Source: RI-43 sp033764725 (GTDB lineage Bacteria > Pseudomonadota > Alphaproteobacteria > Caulobacterales > Aquidulcibacteraceae). Taken from it: 64,000 nt of DNA. The stretch is from positions 1-64,000 of the forward strand of contig JANRIR010000066.1 in the NCBI GenBank assembly GCA_033764725.1, given 5' to 3'. The position numbers and the translations under genes are program-made. Shown here piece by piece: positions 39,958 to 47,841 of the stretch (positions are counted from its first letter, which is position 1; the number at the start of each line of letters is the position of its first letter). The notes beneath the pieces are model-generated. The model saw only the letters and a list, made by a program, of their open reading frames with translations. It had not been told where the DNA came from and did not search any database.

Positions 39958-40413
39958 ATGACGGACCAGATCGCCAAAGCGCGCCGCTTGCGCAAGTCGA
40001 TGACGCCGCAGGAGGTGACGCTATGGCTGCATCTGCGGCGCTACGCAGCGCGGGGCTGGCGGTTTCGCCGGCAAGCGCCGGAGGCCGGATACATCCTTGA
40101 TTTCGTGTGCCGCGCGGCGATGCTGGTCATCGAGTGCGACGGCGCTCATCACGGCGCCGATGAAACGCAGCGCGCACACGACGCTGCGCGCGACGCGGTG
40201 TTGCGCGCGCGGGGATTTGCGATCCTGCGCTTCTGGAACAACGACATCGACGCCAATCTGGAGGGCGTGCTGCGCCGCATCGACATGCACCTTCAGGCGG
40301 CGGACCCCACCCGTCATGCTGCGCATGACACCCTCCCCCGCCGGGGGAGGGAAGGCGGCGCGCGCTATCGTGGGCTGACGCGCCTTGGGCTGCGACGCAA
40401 GCCGCAGCGCTAA
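39958..40413 (+). CDS. DUF559 endonuclease-domain protein, second copy
   Basis: The 151-residue protein has the DUF559 pattern RLRKSMTPQEVTLWLHLRR, GWRFRRQAPEAGYILDFVCR, MLVIECDGAHHG and ARGFAILRFWNNDI. From about residue 120 the frame runs through a palindromic repeat (HDTLPRRGREGGARY), giving a C-terminal tail that the family lacks. It is inserted antisense between purS and purQ, and its stop overlaps the purS stop by 4 bases. A repeat also precedes it. It resembles the copy at 23836-24225, but the two are clearly diverged. Confidence 0.85.
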   Translation: MTDQIAKARRLRKSMTPQEVTLWLHLRRYAARGWRFRRQAPEAGYILDFVCRAAMLVIECDGAHHGADETQRAHDAARDAVLRARGFAILRFWNNDIDANLEGVLRRIDMHLQAADPTRHAAHDTLPRRGREGGARYRGLTRLGLRRKPQR

Positions 40414-40652
40414 ACGATGCGGATGTCGTAACTCTCGATCACGGTGTTCGCGAGCAGCTGCTCGCACATGTCGCGCACCTGCACTTCGGCGACGTCGCGA
40501 TCGACGACGCCGTGCAGGTCGAGTTCGATGACCTTGCCCACGCGCGCGTCATCCACGGTGGGAAAGCCCAATTGATGCAGCGCGTTGGCGACCGCCTTGC
40601 CCTGCACGTCCAGCACGCCGGCCTTGAGGCCCACCGTCACGATCGCTTTCAT
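40410..40652 (-). CDS. purS: Phosphoribosylformylglycinamidine synthase subunit PurS
   Basis: PurS bridges PurQ and PurL in the three-subunit FGAM synthase. The 80-residue protein has KAIVTVGLKAGVLDVQGKAV, ANALHQLGF and a C-terminal strand ENTVIESYDIRI-like segment (read here as LANTVIESYDIRIV). The ATG overlaps the purC stop in TGATG. The convergent DUF559 stop overlaps its end. Confidence 0.95.
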   Translation of the reverse strand: MKAIVTVGLKAGVLDVQGKAVANALHQLGFPTVDDARVGKVIELDLHGVVDRDVAEVQVRDMCEQLLANTVIESYDIRIV

Positions 40653-41410
40653 CAATGCACGCTTTCCCCGCCCGCGGCCGCCGCCTGCTGCTTCAAGATG
40701 CCCAGACGACGCGCCACCTCGACATAGGCCTCGGTGACATTGCCGAGATCGCGCCGAAACCGGTCCTTGTCGAGCTTTTCGTTGGTCTGCACGTCCCACA
40801 GGCGGCAAGAATCGGGGCTGATCTCGTCGGCCAGCACCGTGCGCACCATGTCGCCCTCATAGAGCCGGCCGAATTCGAGCTTGAAATCCACCAGCCGGAT
40901 GCCGACCGCGCCGAACATGCCGAACAGGTAGTCGTTGACCCGCAGCGTCAGCGCCATGATGTCGTCGATCTCCTGGGTGGAGGCCCAGTTGAAGGCGGTG
41001 ATGTGCTCTTCCGCGACCATCGGGTCCTGCAGGCCGTCGTTCTTGTAATAGAATTCGACGATCGAACGGGGCAGCGGCGTGCCCTCCTCGATGCCCAGCC
41101 GGGTCGACAGCGAGCCGGCCGCGACATTGCGGCAGACCACCTCCAGCGGGATGATCTCGACCTCGCGCACGAGCTGTTCGCGCATGTTCATCTGCTTGAT
41201 GAAGTGCGTCGGGACGCCAATGGCGTTGAGGTTCTGCATAATAAAGGCAGAGATTTGGTTGTTCACCACGCCCTTGCCTTCAAGGATAGCTTTCTTCTGG
41301 GCGTTAAAAGCCGTCGCGTCGTCCTTGAAATACTGGATCAAGGTGCCCGGTTCAGGCCCCTCGAACAGAATTTTTGCTTTGCCTTCGTAAATTTTCTTGC
41401 GACGGGACAT
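40652..41410 (-). CDS. purC: Phosphoribosylaminoimidazole-succinocarboxamide synthase
   Basis: PurC joins CAIR and aspartate to make SAICAR. The 252-residue enzyme has IYEGKAKILFEGPEPGTLIQ, YFKDDATAFN, VVCRNVAAGSLSTRLGI, and the signature LVDFKLEFG and LADEISPDSCRLWD. I chose the ATG at 41410 (MSRRKKIYEGKAK). It is the first gene of purC-purS-(interrupted)-purQ. Confidence 0.97.
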   Translation of the reverse strand: MSRRKKIYEGKAKILFEGPEPGTLIQYFKDDATAFNAQKKAILEGKGVVNNQISAFIMQNLNAIGVPTHFIKQMNMREQLVREVEIIPLEVVCRNVAAGSLSTRLGIEEGTPLPRSIVEFYYKNDGLQDPMVAEEHITAFNWASTQEIDDIMALTLRVNDYLFGMFGAVGIRLVDFKLEFGRLYEGDMVRTVLADEISPDSCRLWDVQTNEKLDKDRFRRDLGNVTEAYVEVARRLGILKQQAAAAGGESVH

Positions 41411-41538
41411 GATCGCGTCCTCCAGGCCGCTGCGGATATTTGGATCGAGCCCGACGCCTGCGCGCGTGCAGGCCGGGGGGAGACTCAAGTGTTTGTCGCG
41501 CGACGGAAGAACCTTACTGGAATCTCAGGGGGGCCACA

Positions 41539-41583
41539 ATGACGAGGCGCCGCGCCGCAGCATGCGGCCGCCGGCCCCGTTGA
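41539..41583 (+). other. Possible Arg-rich leader ORF with overlapping hairpin
   Basis: An ATG at 41539, 6-9 bases after AGGGGGG, opens a 14-codon frame MTRRRAAACGRRPR with six Arg codons. It ends at TGA 41581-41583. CGGCCC and GGGCCG form a hairpin around the stop. It lies upstream of the zeta inhibitor gene. This could be a leader peptide, or chance in GC-rich DNA. Confidence 0.25.
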
Positions 41584-41634
41584 TCGGGCCGCGGCGTCTC
41601 CTTAAGGAAGCGGGCAGGACCGAGTGGAGCCGCC

Positions 41635-41958
41635 ATGACCCAGTTCGACGACCGCGAGCGCGCCGAGGAGAAGCGCTTCCAGCTTGACCAGGAACAGGAA
41701 TTCAAGGCCCAGGCGCGCCGCGCCCGGCTGTTGGGGGAATGGGCCGCGGCCCTGATGGGCAAGAGCGCCGACGAGGTCGCCGCCTACGCCAAAAGCGTGG
41801 TGCTGTCAGACCTGGAGGAGGCCGGCGAAGAAGACCTGTTCCGGAAAATCCGCGCCGATCTGGACGCCGCCAAGGTGGCCCAGACCGACCATCAGATCCG
41901 GGTCAAGATGACCGAATTCCTCAACGAGGCCCGCGCCCAGGTGAAGGCCGGCGGCTGA
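41635..41958 (+). CDS. ATP synthase inhibitor zeta subunit (DUF1476)
   Basis: The 107-residue helical protein has the alphaproteobacterial zeta pattern: FDDRERAEEKRFQLDQEQEF, then KAQARRARLLGEWAAALMG, and a C-terminal helix set DHQIRVKMTEFLNEARAQV. In Paracoccus the zeta N-terminus blocks ATP hydrolysis by F1. The gene is divergent from purC and near purB, the common alphaproteobacterial position. Confidence 0.93.
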   Translation: MTQFDDRERAEEKRFQLDQEQEFKAQARRARLLGEWAAALMGKSADEVAAYAKSVVLSDLEEAGEEDLFRKIRADLDAAKVAQTDHQIRVKMTEFLNEARAQVKAGG

Positions 41959-42015
41959 GGCGCGCCGCGGCTGTCGTTCGCCGTTCCGCAAGGCTTTTCT
42001 GGTACGGCGACGGGC

Positions 42016-42639
42016 ATGAAGGCTCTCGCGCTCGCCTGTCTTCTTGGTCTCGCCGCCGCCGCATGCGCCCCTGCGCCCATGCCGATCGCGCAGGCCGAGG
42101 CCGCGCTCGCCCGCTTGGGCCGCCTGGGCGCGGAAGACGCGCTGTGCACGCCCGAAGGCCGCACCCAGTTCCGCGCCGCGGTGCGGGCGGTGGCGAAGGC
42201 GCGGGCGGCCGAGGGCGCGGAATGGCCGAACCTGCGCGGCATGCTCGACGGCGCCCACACCCCCGATGCGCTCGAAACGACAGTGCTCGCCGCAGTGGCG
42301 GCAGGCGTGGCGTCGCCCTCCGACCTGCAGGGCGAGGCGCGCGCGGCGGGGCGGCTGTTCACGCTGGCGGCGTTCCTCCACGGCCAGGGCGACACGCTGC
42401 GCAACGGGCTGCGCGCGGCCTGCGTCGAGGTGATGGCGCTGCACCGCACGCTGGTGCGCGCCAGCGTCGACATGAAACGCATGGAGCGCGCGATAGAACG
42501 CGCCGAACAACGCGGCGACCGTGCGCGCCTCGCGCGTCTCGCCCGCGATGCGCACGAAGACCACGAGCGCTTCCGTCGCGAGCTGGAGCTCGGCGTGGCG
42601 CGCATCAAGGCGAAACTCGACGCCGCGAACGCGGCCTGA
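42016..42639 (+). CDS. Predicted lipoprotein, helical
   Basis: The 207-residue product has a short lipoprotein signal (MKALALACLLGLAAAACAP) with the lipidated Cys in AAAC. The rest is Ala/Arg-rich helix, ending in a coiled-coil-like stretch DMKRMERAIERAEQRGDRAR. The stop adjoins the convergent purB stop. I recognise no family. Confidence 0.65.
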   Translation: MKALALACLLGLAAAACAPAPMPIAQAEAALARLGRLGAEDALCTPEGRTQFRAAVRAVAKARAAEGAEWPNLRGMLDGAHTPDALETTVLAAVAAGVASPSDLQGEARAAGRLFTLAAFLHGQGDTLRNGLRAACVEVMALHRTLVRASVDMKRMERAIERAEQRGDRARLARLARDAHEDHERFRRELELGVARIKAKLDAANAA

Positions 42640-43953
42640 TCAAGCAGACCCGAACACGCGCGCGAAAATCACGTCCACGCGCGCATAATGGTGCGCGTCG
42701 TCGAAGCAGGCGGCGAGCTGCGCGTCGCTCAACGCCGCGCTGATCTGCGGATCGGCGCGCAGGCGCGCGTGCAGCGCGTCGCTGGGCCGCGGCGGCGGCA
42801 TGCGCCACACCGCCATCGCGTTGCGCTGCACGAGGGCGTAAGCGTCTTCGCGGCTGACGCCGGCCTGCGTCAGCGCCAGCAGCACACGCTGCGAATTGTG
42901 CAGCCCGCCGAGGCTTTCGAGATTGCGCGCCATGGCGTCTGGATAGACGACGAGCTTCTCGATCACCTCCGCCAGGCGGTGCAGCGCGAAATCGAGATGG
43001 ATGGTCGCGTCGGGGCCGATGCCGCGCTCCACCGAGGAGTGCGAAATATCCCGCTCGTGCCAGAGCGCGACATTTTCCATGGCGGGAATGGCGGCGCTGC
43101 GCACCAGGCGCGCCAGGCCGCAGAGGTTCTCCGTCAGCACCGGGTTGCGCTTGTGCGGCATGGCGGAGGAGCCCTTTTGCCCTTCGGAGAAATATTCCTC
43201 CGCCTCCAAAACTTCCGTGCGCTGCAGATGGCGGATTTCCGTCGCCAGGCGCTCGACGCCGGAGGCGACCACGGCGAGCGCGGCGAAGAACGCGGCGTGG
43301 CGGTCGCGCGGTATGACCTGGGTGGAGATCGGCTCAGGCGCGAGGCCGAGCTTTTCGGCGACATAGGCCTCAACGCGGGGATCGATCTGCGCAAACGTGC
43401 CGACGGCGCCGGAGATCGCGCAGGTCGCGATCTCGAAGCGCGCCATGTGCAGCCGCTCGAGGTTGCGCGCGAATTCGGCGTAATGGCCCGCGAGCTTGAG
43501 GCCGAACGTCGTCGGTTCGGCATGGATGCCGTGCGAACGGCCGATGCAGGGCGTGGTTTTATGGTCATGCGCGCGCGCCTTCAGCGCCGCCATGACGCGT
43601 TCGCAGCCGGCGATCAAAAGATCGCTGGCGCGCGTCAATTGCACCGCCAGGCACGTATCGAGCACGTCGGAGGAGGTCATGCCCTGGTGGGCGAAGCGCG
43701 CGTCGGGGCCGACATGCTCGGCCACGTTGGTCAGAAAGGCGATGACGTCGTGCTTCACTTCGCGCTCGATGGCGTCGATGCGATCGACCTCGAAGCGTCC
43801 TTTTTCGCGATAGGCGCGCGCTGCGCTTGCGGGAATGACGCCGATCTCGGCCATCGCCTCCATGGCGAGGGTCTCGATCTCGAGCCAGATCGCAAAGCGG
43901 GTCTCGGGCGACCAGATCGCGACCATGTCGGGACGGGCGTAGCGGGGGATCAT
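42640..43953 (-). CDS. purB: Adenylosuccinate lyase
   Basis: PurB cleaves SAICAR and adenylosuccinate, releasing fumarate. The 437-residue enzyme of the fumarase/aspartase superfamily has HEVKHDVIAFL-like VKHDVIAFLTNVAEHVG, QGMTSSDVLDTCLAVQL, GRSHGIHAEPTTFG, and the signature GSSAMPHKRNPVLTENLCGL. The gene stands alone on the minus strand and converges on the lipoprotein gene. Confidence 0.97.
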   Translation of the reverse strand: MIPRYARPDMVAIWSPETRFAIWLEIETLAMEAMAEIGVIPASAARAYREKGRFEVDRIDAIEREVKHDVIAFLTNVAEHVGPDARFAHQGMTSSDVLDTCLAVQLTRASDLLIAGCERVMAALKARAHDHKTTPCIGRSHGIHAEPTTFGLKLAGHYAEFARNLERLHMARFEIATCAISGAVGTFAQIDPRVEAYVAEKLGLAPEPISTQVIPRDRHAAFFAALAVVASGVERLATEIRHLQRTEVLEAEEYFSEGQKGSSAMPHKRNPVLTENLCGLARLVRSAAIPAMENVALWHERDISHSSVERGIGPDATIHLDFALHRLAEVIEKLVVYPDAMARNLESLGGLHNSQRVLLALTQAGVSREDAYALVQRNAMAVWRMPPPRPSDALHARLRADPQISAALSDAQLAACFDDAHHYARVDVIFARVFGSA

Positions 43954-43993
43954 GGGCGCGCAGCCTTGGCGTTGAAAGCGGGAACACCCCTTC

Positions 43994-44368
43994 CTAAGCC
44001 TGATTCAGCGCCGCCTCCACCCTGCGGAGGGAGTCGTCCAATGGCGGCAGGTCCTGGGTGATGGTGCGCCACACGAGGGGCGGAAGCACGCGATCGTCGT
44101 ATTCGTGCGCGAGAAAATTCCGGAAGCGAACCGGATCGATCCATGGCCCGTCAGGGGCGATCGCGTGCACATCGATCGTCGCCATCAAATCCTTCAGCGC
44201 CTCGCCCAGAGCGATAAAGGCCCGTTCGCACGCGAATTGCGTGCGCTCGTCTGCTTCGTAGGCCTCGGCGTCAAGATCGGCCGTCCAGGCGCGAATGCGC
44301 GCGATCTGCTTGCGCGCCTTGGCCGCGATGTCGCGCGGCTGACGCCGCAGCGGCCGTTCAGAAGACAT
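43994..44368 (-). CDS. HepT-like HEPN toxin
   Basis: The 124-residue helical protein carries the HEPN active motif R-x4-H-x-Y: Arg83, His88 and Tyr90 in RNFLAHEYDD. The helices DERTQFACERAFIALGEALK are typical of DUF86/HepT toxins, which act as RNases or in AMPylation-controlled pairs. Its start overlaps the MntA gene by 11 bases, with the antitoxin first. The active residues are intact. Confidence 0.86.
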   Translation of the reverse strand: MSSERPLRRQPRDIAAKARKQIARIRAWTADLDAEAYEADERTQFACERAFIALGEALKDLMATIDVHAIAPDGPWIDPVRFRNFLAHEYDDRVLPPLVWRTITQDLPPLDDSLRRVEAALNQA

Positions 44369-44660
44369 CGATCAGGTCGGCTTCGATGCTGCGCTGCAGC
44401 TCCGGCGCGCGCGCCAGGCCCTCGCGCGCGATGACGTCGACCTTGCGCTGTAGCGTCGTCTCCAGAAGAGTTTGGACGCGGACGAGGTCGAACAGGCTCA
44501 AGCGGCGCGGCGACACCCCATCGATCAGCACATCGACGTCGCTGCGCGCCTGCAGCGCATCGCGCGCCGCGGAGCCGAACAGGCACGCGCTGCCCACGCC
44601 CAACGCACGCAGCGCGGGCTCCTGGGTGCGAATAAGATGCAAGATGTCGCTGCGGTCCAT
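44358..44660 (-). CDS. MntA-like nucleotidyltransferase antitoxin
   Basis: The 100-residue minimal nucleotidyltransferase has the GSX10DXD motif: Gly29-Ser30 (LFGSAARDALQARSDVDVLI) with Asp41 and Asp43. In described HEPN/MNT systems MntA adds AMP groups to a HepT tyrosine, which inactivates the toxin. The Tyr90 next to the HEPN motif is the candidate target. The overlap with the toxin gene supports one operon. Confidence 0.86.
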   Translation of the reverse strand: MDRSDILHLIRTQEPALRALGVGSACLFGSAARDALQARSDVDVLIDGVSPRRLSLFDLVRVQTLLETTLQRKVDVIAREGLARAPELQRSIEADLIDVF

Positions 44661-44686
44661 AACGCCAGCCTAGCACGAAAGCCGCG

Positions 44687-46207
44687 TCAACTCACCATGT
44701 CGCGCCGCATGGTGCGTCCGGCGAGGAGGAAGTGCAGGCCGCCCCAGGCGTAGCCGCACACCCCGATGATCATCGCCCATTGCAGGCCTTGCGCGCGCGC
44801 GGCGCCGCACGCCTCTCCGCCGGCGGCCATGTCGCGGCAGGCTTCGGCGTAAGGCGCTGCGGCGGCGGTGAGGTCAGCGTAGGTGGAGGCGGCGAGCGCA
44901 TCGCTGAGATAGCCGACGAAGGGCGGCCCGAGCGCGTAGCCGATGAGGTTGACGATGAAGAGCAGCAGCGCCGAGGCGGTGGCGCGCATGCGCGGCTCCA
45001 CCAGGCCCTGCGTCACCCCGAACATCGGCCCCAGATAGAAGTAATGCAGGATCGCCGCCGGCACGAGCGCGGCCAAGAGCACCGGCAGGCTCGGCGACAT
45101 CAGCCCGCCGACATAAAGCGGCGCAGCGATGATGAGCCCAACGCCCGGCACCCAGGCGTAGGACGTCGGCGAGCGCGGCGCGAAGCGATCCGACAGGAAG
45201 CCGCCGAGGAACGTGCCGATGGCGGCGGCGACGCCGCCGACGATGCCGAAATAGAGCGACGCTTCCAGCGGCGTCAGCCCGTGCGTGCGCATGAAGAACG
45301 AGTTGAGGAACTGGCCGACGCCATAGCCCACGAAGGAGGTGACGGCGCCGCCGAGCGCGACGTTCCAGAACGTCCATTTGCCGCCCAGCGTGCGCAGCGC
45401 CGCGCCGAAATCGGGCGCCTCGGCATGACCGCCGCCGCGCGGCGGCTCGCGCACCGTGGCCACAAGCACCAGCGCCAGCGCCACGCCCGGCAGGCCGAGC
45501 CACAGGAACGCCGCGCGCCAATCGACGTTCTGCGCAAGCCAGCCGCCGCCGACCGCCGAGAGCATCGACCCGATGGGAATCCCCAGCGCATAGACCGACA
45601 GCGCCGAGGCGCGGCGTTCAGGCGGGAAATAATCCGAGATCAGCGAGTGCGACGGCGGCGAGCAGCCCGCCTCGCCGATGCCCACGCCGATGCGCGTCAT
45701 CAGCAAGAGCCCGAAGCCGGCGAACCCGATCGAGGCGAAATAGCTCGGCATGAAGGCGCTCGCGCCGACCGCGAAGAGGACCAGCGCAGTCGACACCCAC
45801 ATGCGGTGGAACACGAACACCAGCGCCACGGGCGCCAGGATCGCCAGATAGATGGCGATATGGAGCGTAGTGTTGAGCTGCCCGGCCATGCCGCACAGCA
45901 CGGTCATGATGCTCCAGATCGCCAGCGCGGCGGCGACGATGAAAACGCGGTTGAAGCGCTCGGCCAGGCGTCCGATCGGCAGGCCGAGGAAGGTGTAGAG
46001 CACCGCGAAGGCCGGGCCGCCGAGCAGGCCCATCATCGCATCGGTGGCGTTGAAGGCGATCTTGATCGGCTCGTTGAGGACGCCGACGAGCGTGCGGTCG
46101 ATGAAGTTGAACGTGTAGACCAGAAGCAGCGCGCCCAGCACGTAGGAGCGATAGCCCCTGGCGGCGGGCGCGGCGGCGGGGGCTGCTGCGTCGGCGGCGG
46201 TGGTCAT
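44687..46207 (-). CDS. MFS transporter, spinster-like, with an extra hydrophobic insertion
   Basis: The 506-residue MFS protein has FNFIDRTLVGVLNEPIKIAF and the motif-A-like GLPIGRLAERFNR. The conserved MTRIGVGIGEAGCSPPSHSL and GIPIGSMLSAVGGGW are also present. Compared with its neighbour it has an insertion of about 54 residues before TRIGVGIGEAG, holding two hydrophobic stretches (IAIYLAILAPVALVFVF and STALVLFAVGASAF). The ATG at 46207 has GGGAG upstream. The substrate is unknown. Confidence 0.88.
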   Translation of the reverse strand: MTTAADAAAPAAAPAARGYRSYVLGALLLVYTFNFIDRTLVGVLNEPIKIAFNATDAMMGLLGGPAFAVLYTFLGLPIGRLAERFNRVFIVAAALAIWSIMTVLCGMAGQLNTTLHIAIYLAILAPVALVFVFHRMWVSTALVLFAVGASAFMPSYFASIGFAGFGLLLMTRIGVGIGEAGCSPPSHSLISDYFPPERRASALSVYALGIPIGSMLSAVGGGWLAQNVDWRAAFLWLGLPGVALALVLVATVREPPRGGGHAEAPDFGAALRTLGGKWTFWNVALGGAVTSFVGYGVGQFLNSFFMRTHGLTPLEASLYFGIVGGVAAAIGTFLGGFLSDRFAPRSPTSYAWVPGVGLIIAAPLYVGGLMSPSLPVLLAALVPAAILHYFYLGPMFGVTQGLVEPRMRATASALLLFIVNLIGYALGPPFVGYLSDALAASTYADLTAAAAPYAEACRDMAAGGEACGAARAQGLQWAMIIGVCGYAWGGLHFLLAGRTMRRDMVS

Positions 46208-46310
46208 GGCGTCTCCCAGGCGGTGCGCGGGTGGGCTCCCGCTTCGTCGCATGCGCGCACGGTAGGGGCCCAGCCCCGCAAGGCAAACGATTTCCTCCGC
46301 CGCCGCAGCG

Positions 46311-47612
46311 TCACCCCGGCTTCAATTCGCGCCCCAGGTGCAGGCTTGCCCGCCAGAAGAAATAGGCCGGCGCGACGCCCATCACGGCTGCGCCCACCAG
46401 GACGTAGCGGATGCTGTCGATGCCGAATTGCGGGCGCAGCAGATCGGAGATCATGCCGAACACCAGCGGGCCGAGGCCCAGCCCGATCAGGTTGATGATG
46501 AACAGCATCACCGCGGCCGCGGTGGCGCGCGTGCGCGGGCTGACCAGCCCCTGCACGCAGGCGAACACCGGCCCGTAATAGAGATTGTTGGCGATGGTGG
46601 GAACGAACAGCAGCGCCAGCGCCAGCATCCAATCGGTCGACAGATAGCCCATGGTGAGGATCGGCGCGGTGACCGCCATGCCGATCGCGGGCGCGGTGAG
46701 ATAATGGCGCGGATCGCGCTTGGCGAAGCGATCCCCGACATAGCCGCCGAGCCACACGCCGGCGATGCCGGCAGCGCCGGTGACCAGGCCCAGCCAGAGG
46801 CCGGTTTCGGTGGAGCTGAGCCCATGCACGCGCTGGAAAAGCGCCGCCGCCCAGAACGCCTTGCCATAGCCCAGAAACGCCACGAATGAGGCCGCGATCG
46901 CCATCAGCAGGAACGCCTTGGATTGCGCGATCTCGCGCAGCGCCTCGCCCAGGGGCGCGGCTTCGGGCGCGCGCGTCTGGCTCAACGCGGCGCGCATTTT
47001 ACGCGGCTCGCGCAGGGTCAACAGCACCACCAGCGCCAACAGCAATCCCGGCACGCCGACCAGGAAGAAGGCCATGCGCCAGCCGAACTGGTCGTTCAGC
47101 CAGCCGCCGATCACCAGGCCCATCAGCGAGCCGATCGGAATGCCGAGGCCATAGAAGGCCACCGCCGAAGCGCGTTTCTCCTTGGGCACATAATCGGCGA
47201 TCAGCGAATGCGCCGGCGGCGTGCAGCCGGCCTCGCCCACGCCGACGCCAATCCGAGCCAAAAGCAGATGCGCGTAGGTCGCGGCCATCCCGCACAGCGC
47301 CGTCATGCCCGACCAGATCGCCAGCGCGGCTGCGATCACGCCGACGCGGTTGGTGCGCGGATTGTCGGCGTAGCGGGCGATGGGGATGCCCAGCACGGTG
47401 TAGAACAGCGCGAAGGCGAGCCCGCCGAGCAGCCCCAATTGGGTGTCCGAAAGGCCAAGCTCGCGCCGGATGGGCTCGGCCAGGATGGTGACGATCTGGC
47501 GGTCGAGAAAATTCAAAATGTAGACGACGAGCAGGATCCACAGCGCATAACGCACATAGCCCGGGCTCAAGGCCGCCGGCGCGGCCGGTTCGGCGTCGGT
47601 CGCTGTGGTCAC
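46311..47612 (-). CDS. MFS transporter, spinster-like
   Basis: The 433-residue protein has the standard 12-segment spinster pattern: ILNFLDRQIVTILAEPIRRE, ARIGVGVGEAGCTPPAHSLI and GIPIGSLMGLVIGGW. It starts at a GTG with GGGAGG 6 bases upstream. A related MFS gene follows about 100 bases downstream on the same strand. Both probably export or import amphipathic or aromatic compounds, which is inference from family members. Confidence 0.9.
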   Translation of the reverse strand: MTTATDAEPAAPAALSPGYVRYALWILLVVYILNFLDRQIVTILAEPIRRELGLSDTQLGLLGGLAFALFYTVLGIPIARYADNPRTNRVGVIAAALAIWSGMTALCGMAATYAHLLLARIGVGVGEAGCTPPAHSLIADYVPKEKRASAVAFYGLGIPIGSLMGLVIGGWLNDQFGWRMAFFLVGVPGLLLALVVLLTLREPRKMRAALSQTRAPEAAPLGEALREIAQSKAFLLMAIAASFVAFLGYGKAFWAAALFQRVHGLSSTETGLWLGLVTGAAGIAGVWLGGYVGDRFAKRDPRHYLTAPAIGMAVTAPILTMGYLSTDWMLALALLFVPTIANNLYYGPVFACVQGLVSPRTRATAAAVMLFIINLIGLGLGPLVFGMISDLLRPQFGIDSIRYVLVGAAVMGVAPAYFFWRASLHLGRELKPG

Positions 47613-47703
47613 GTTGTCCTCCCGGGGCGTAGTTTTTGCCTCACCCTAGGCGCGCAGCGCCCGGCTCACCAAGCCCCCTCGCGCGATGGTGAAGAGGCCG
47701 CGC

Positions 47704-47818
47704 GCCCTCTCCCTCCGCGAGGAGGGAGAGGGTTGGGGTGAGGGTGGGGCGCAAACGCTTCAAACGTCGCGCCGCCCCCTCACCCTGCCCTCTCCCCCTT
47801 TGCAGGGGGAGAGGGTTG
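47704..47818. repeat. Family B inverted repeat pair
   Basis: GCCCTCTCCCTCCGCGAGGAGGGAGAGGG with TTGGGGTGAGGGTGGGGCGC faces CCCCCTCACCCTGCCCTCTC and CCCCTTTGCAGGGGGAGAGG. The centre reads CAAACGCTTCAAACG. It fills the gap between the MFS gene and radC. Confidence 0.75.
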
Positions 47819-47841
47819 CTGCCCAGGAAGCGCGAGACGCC

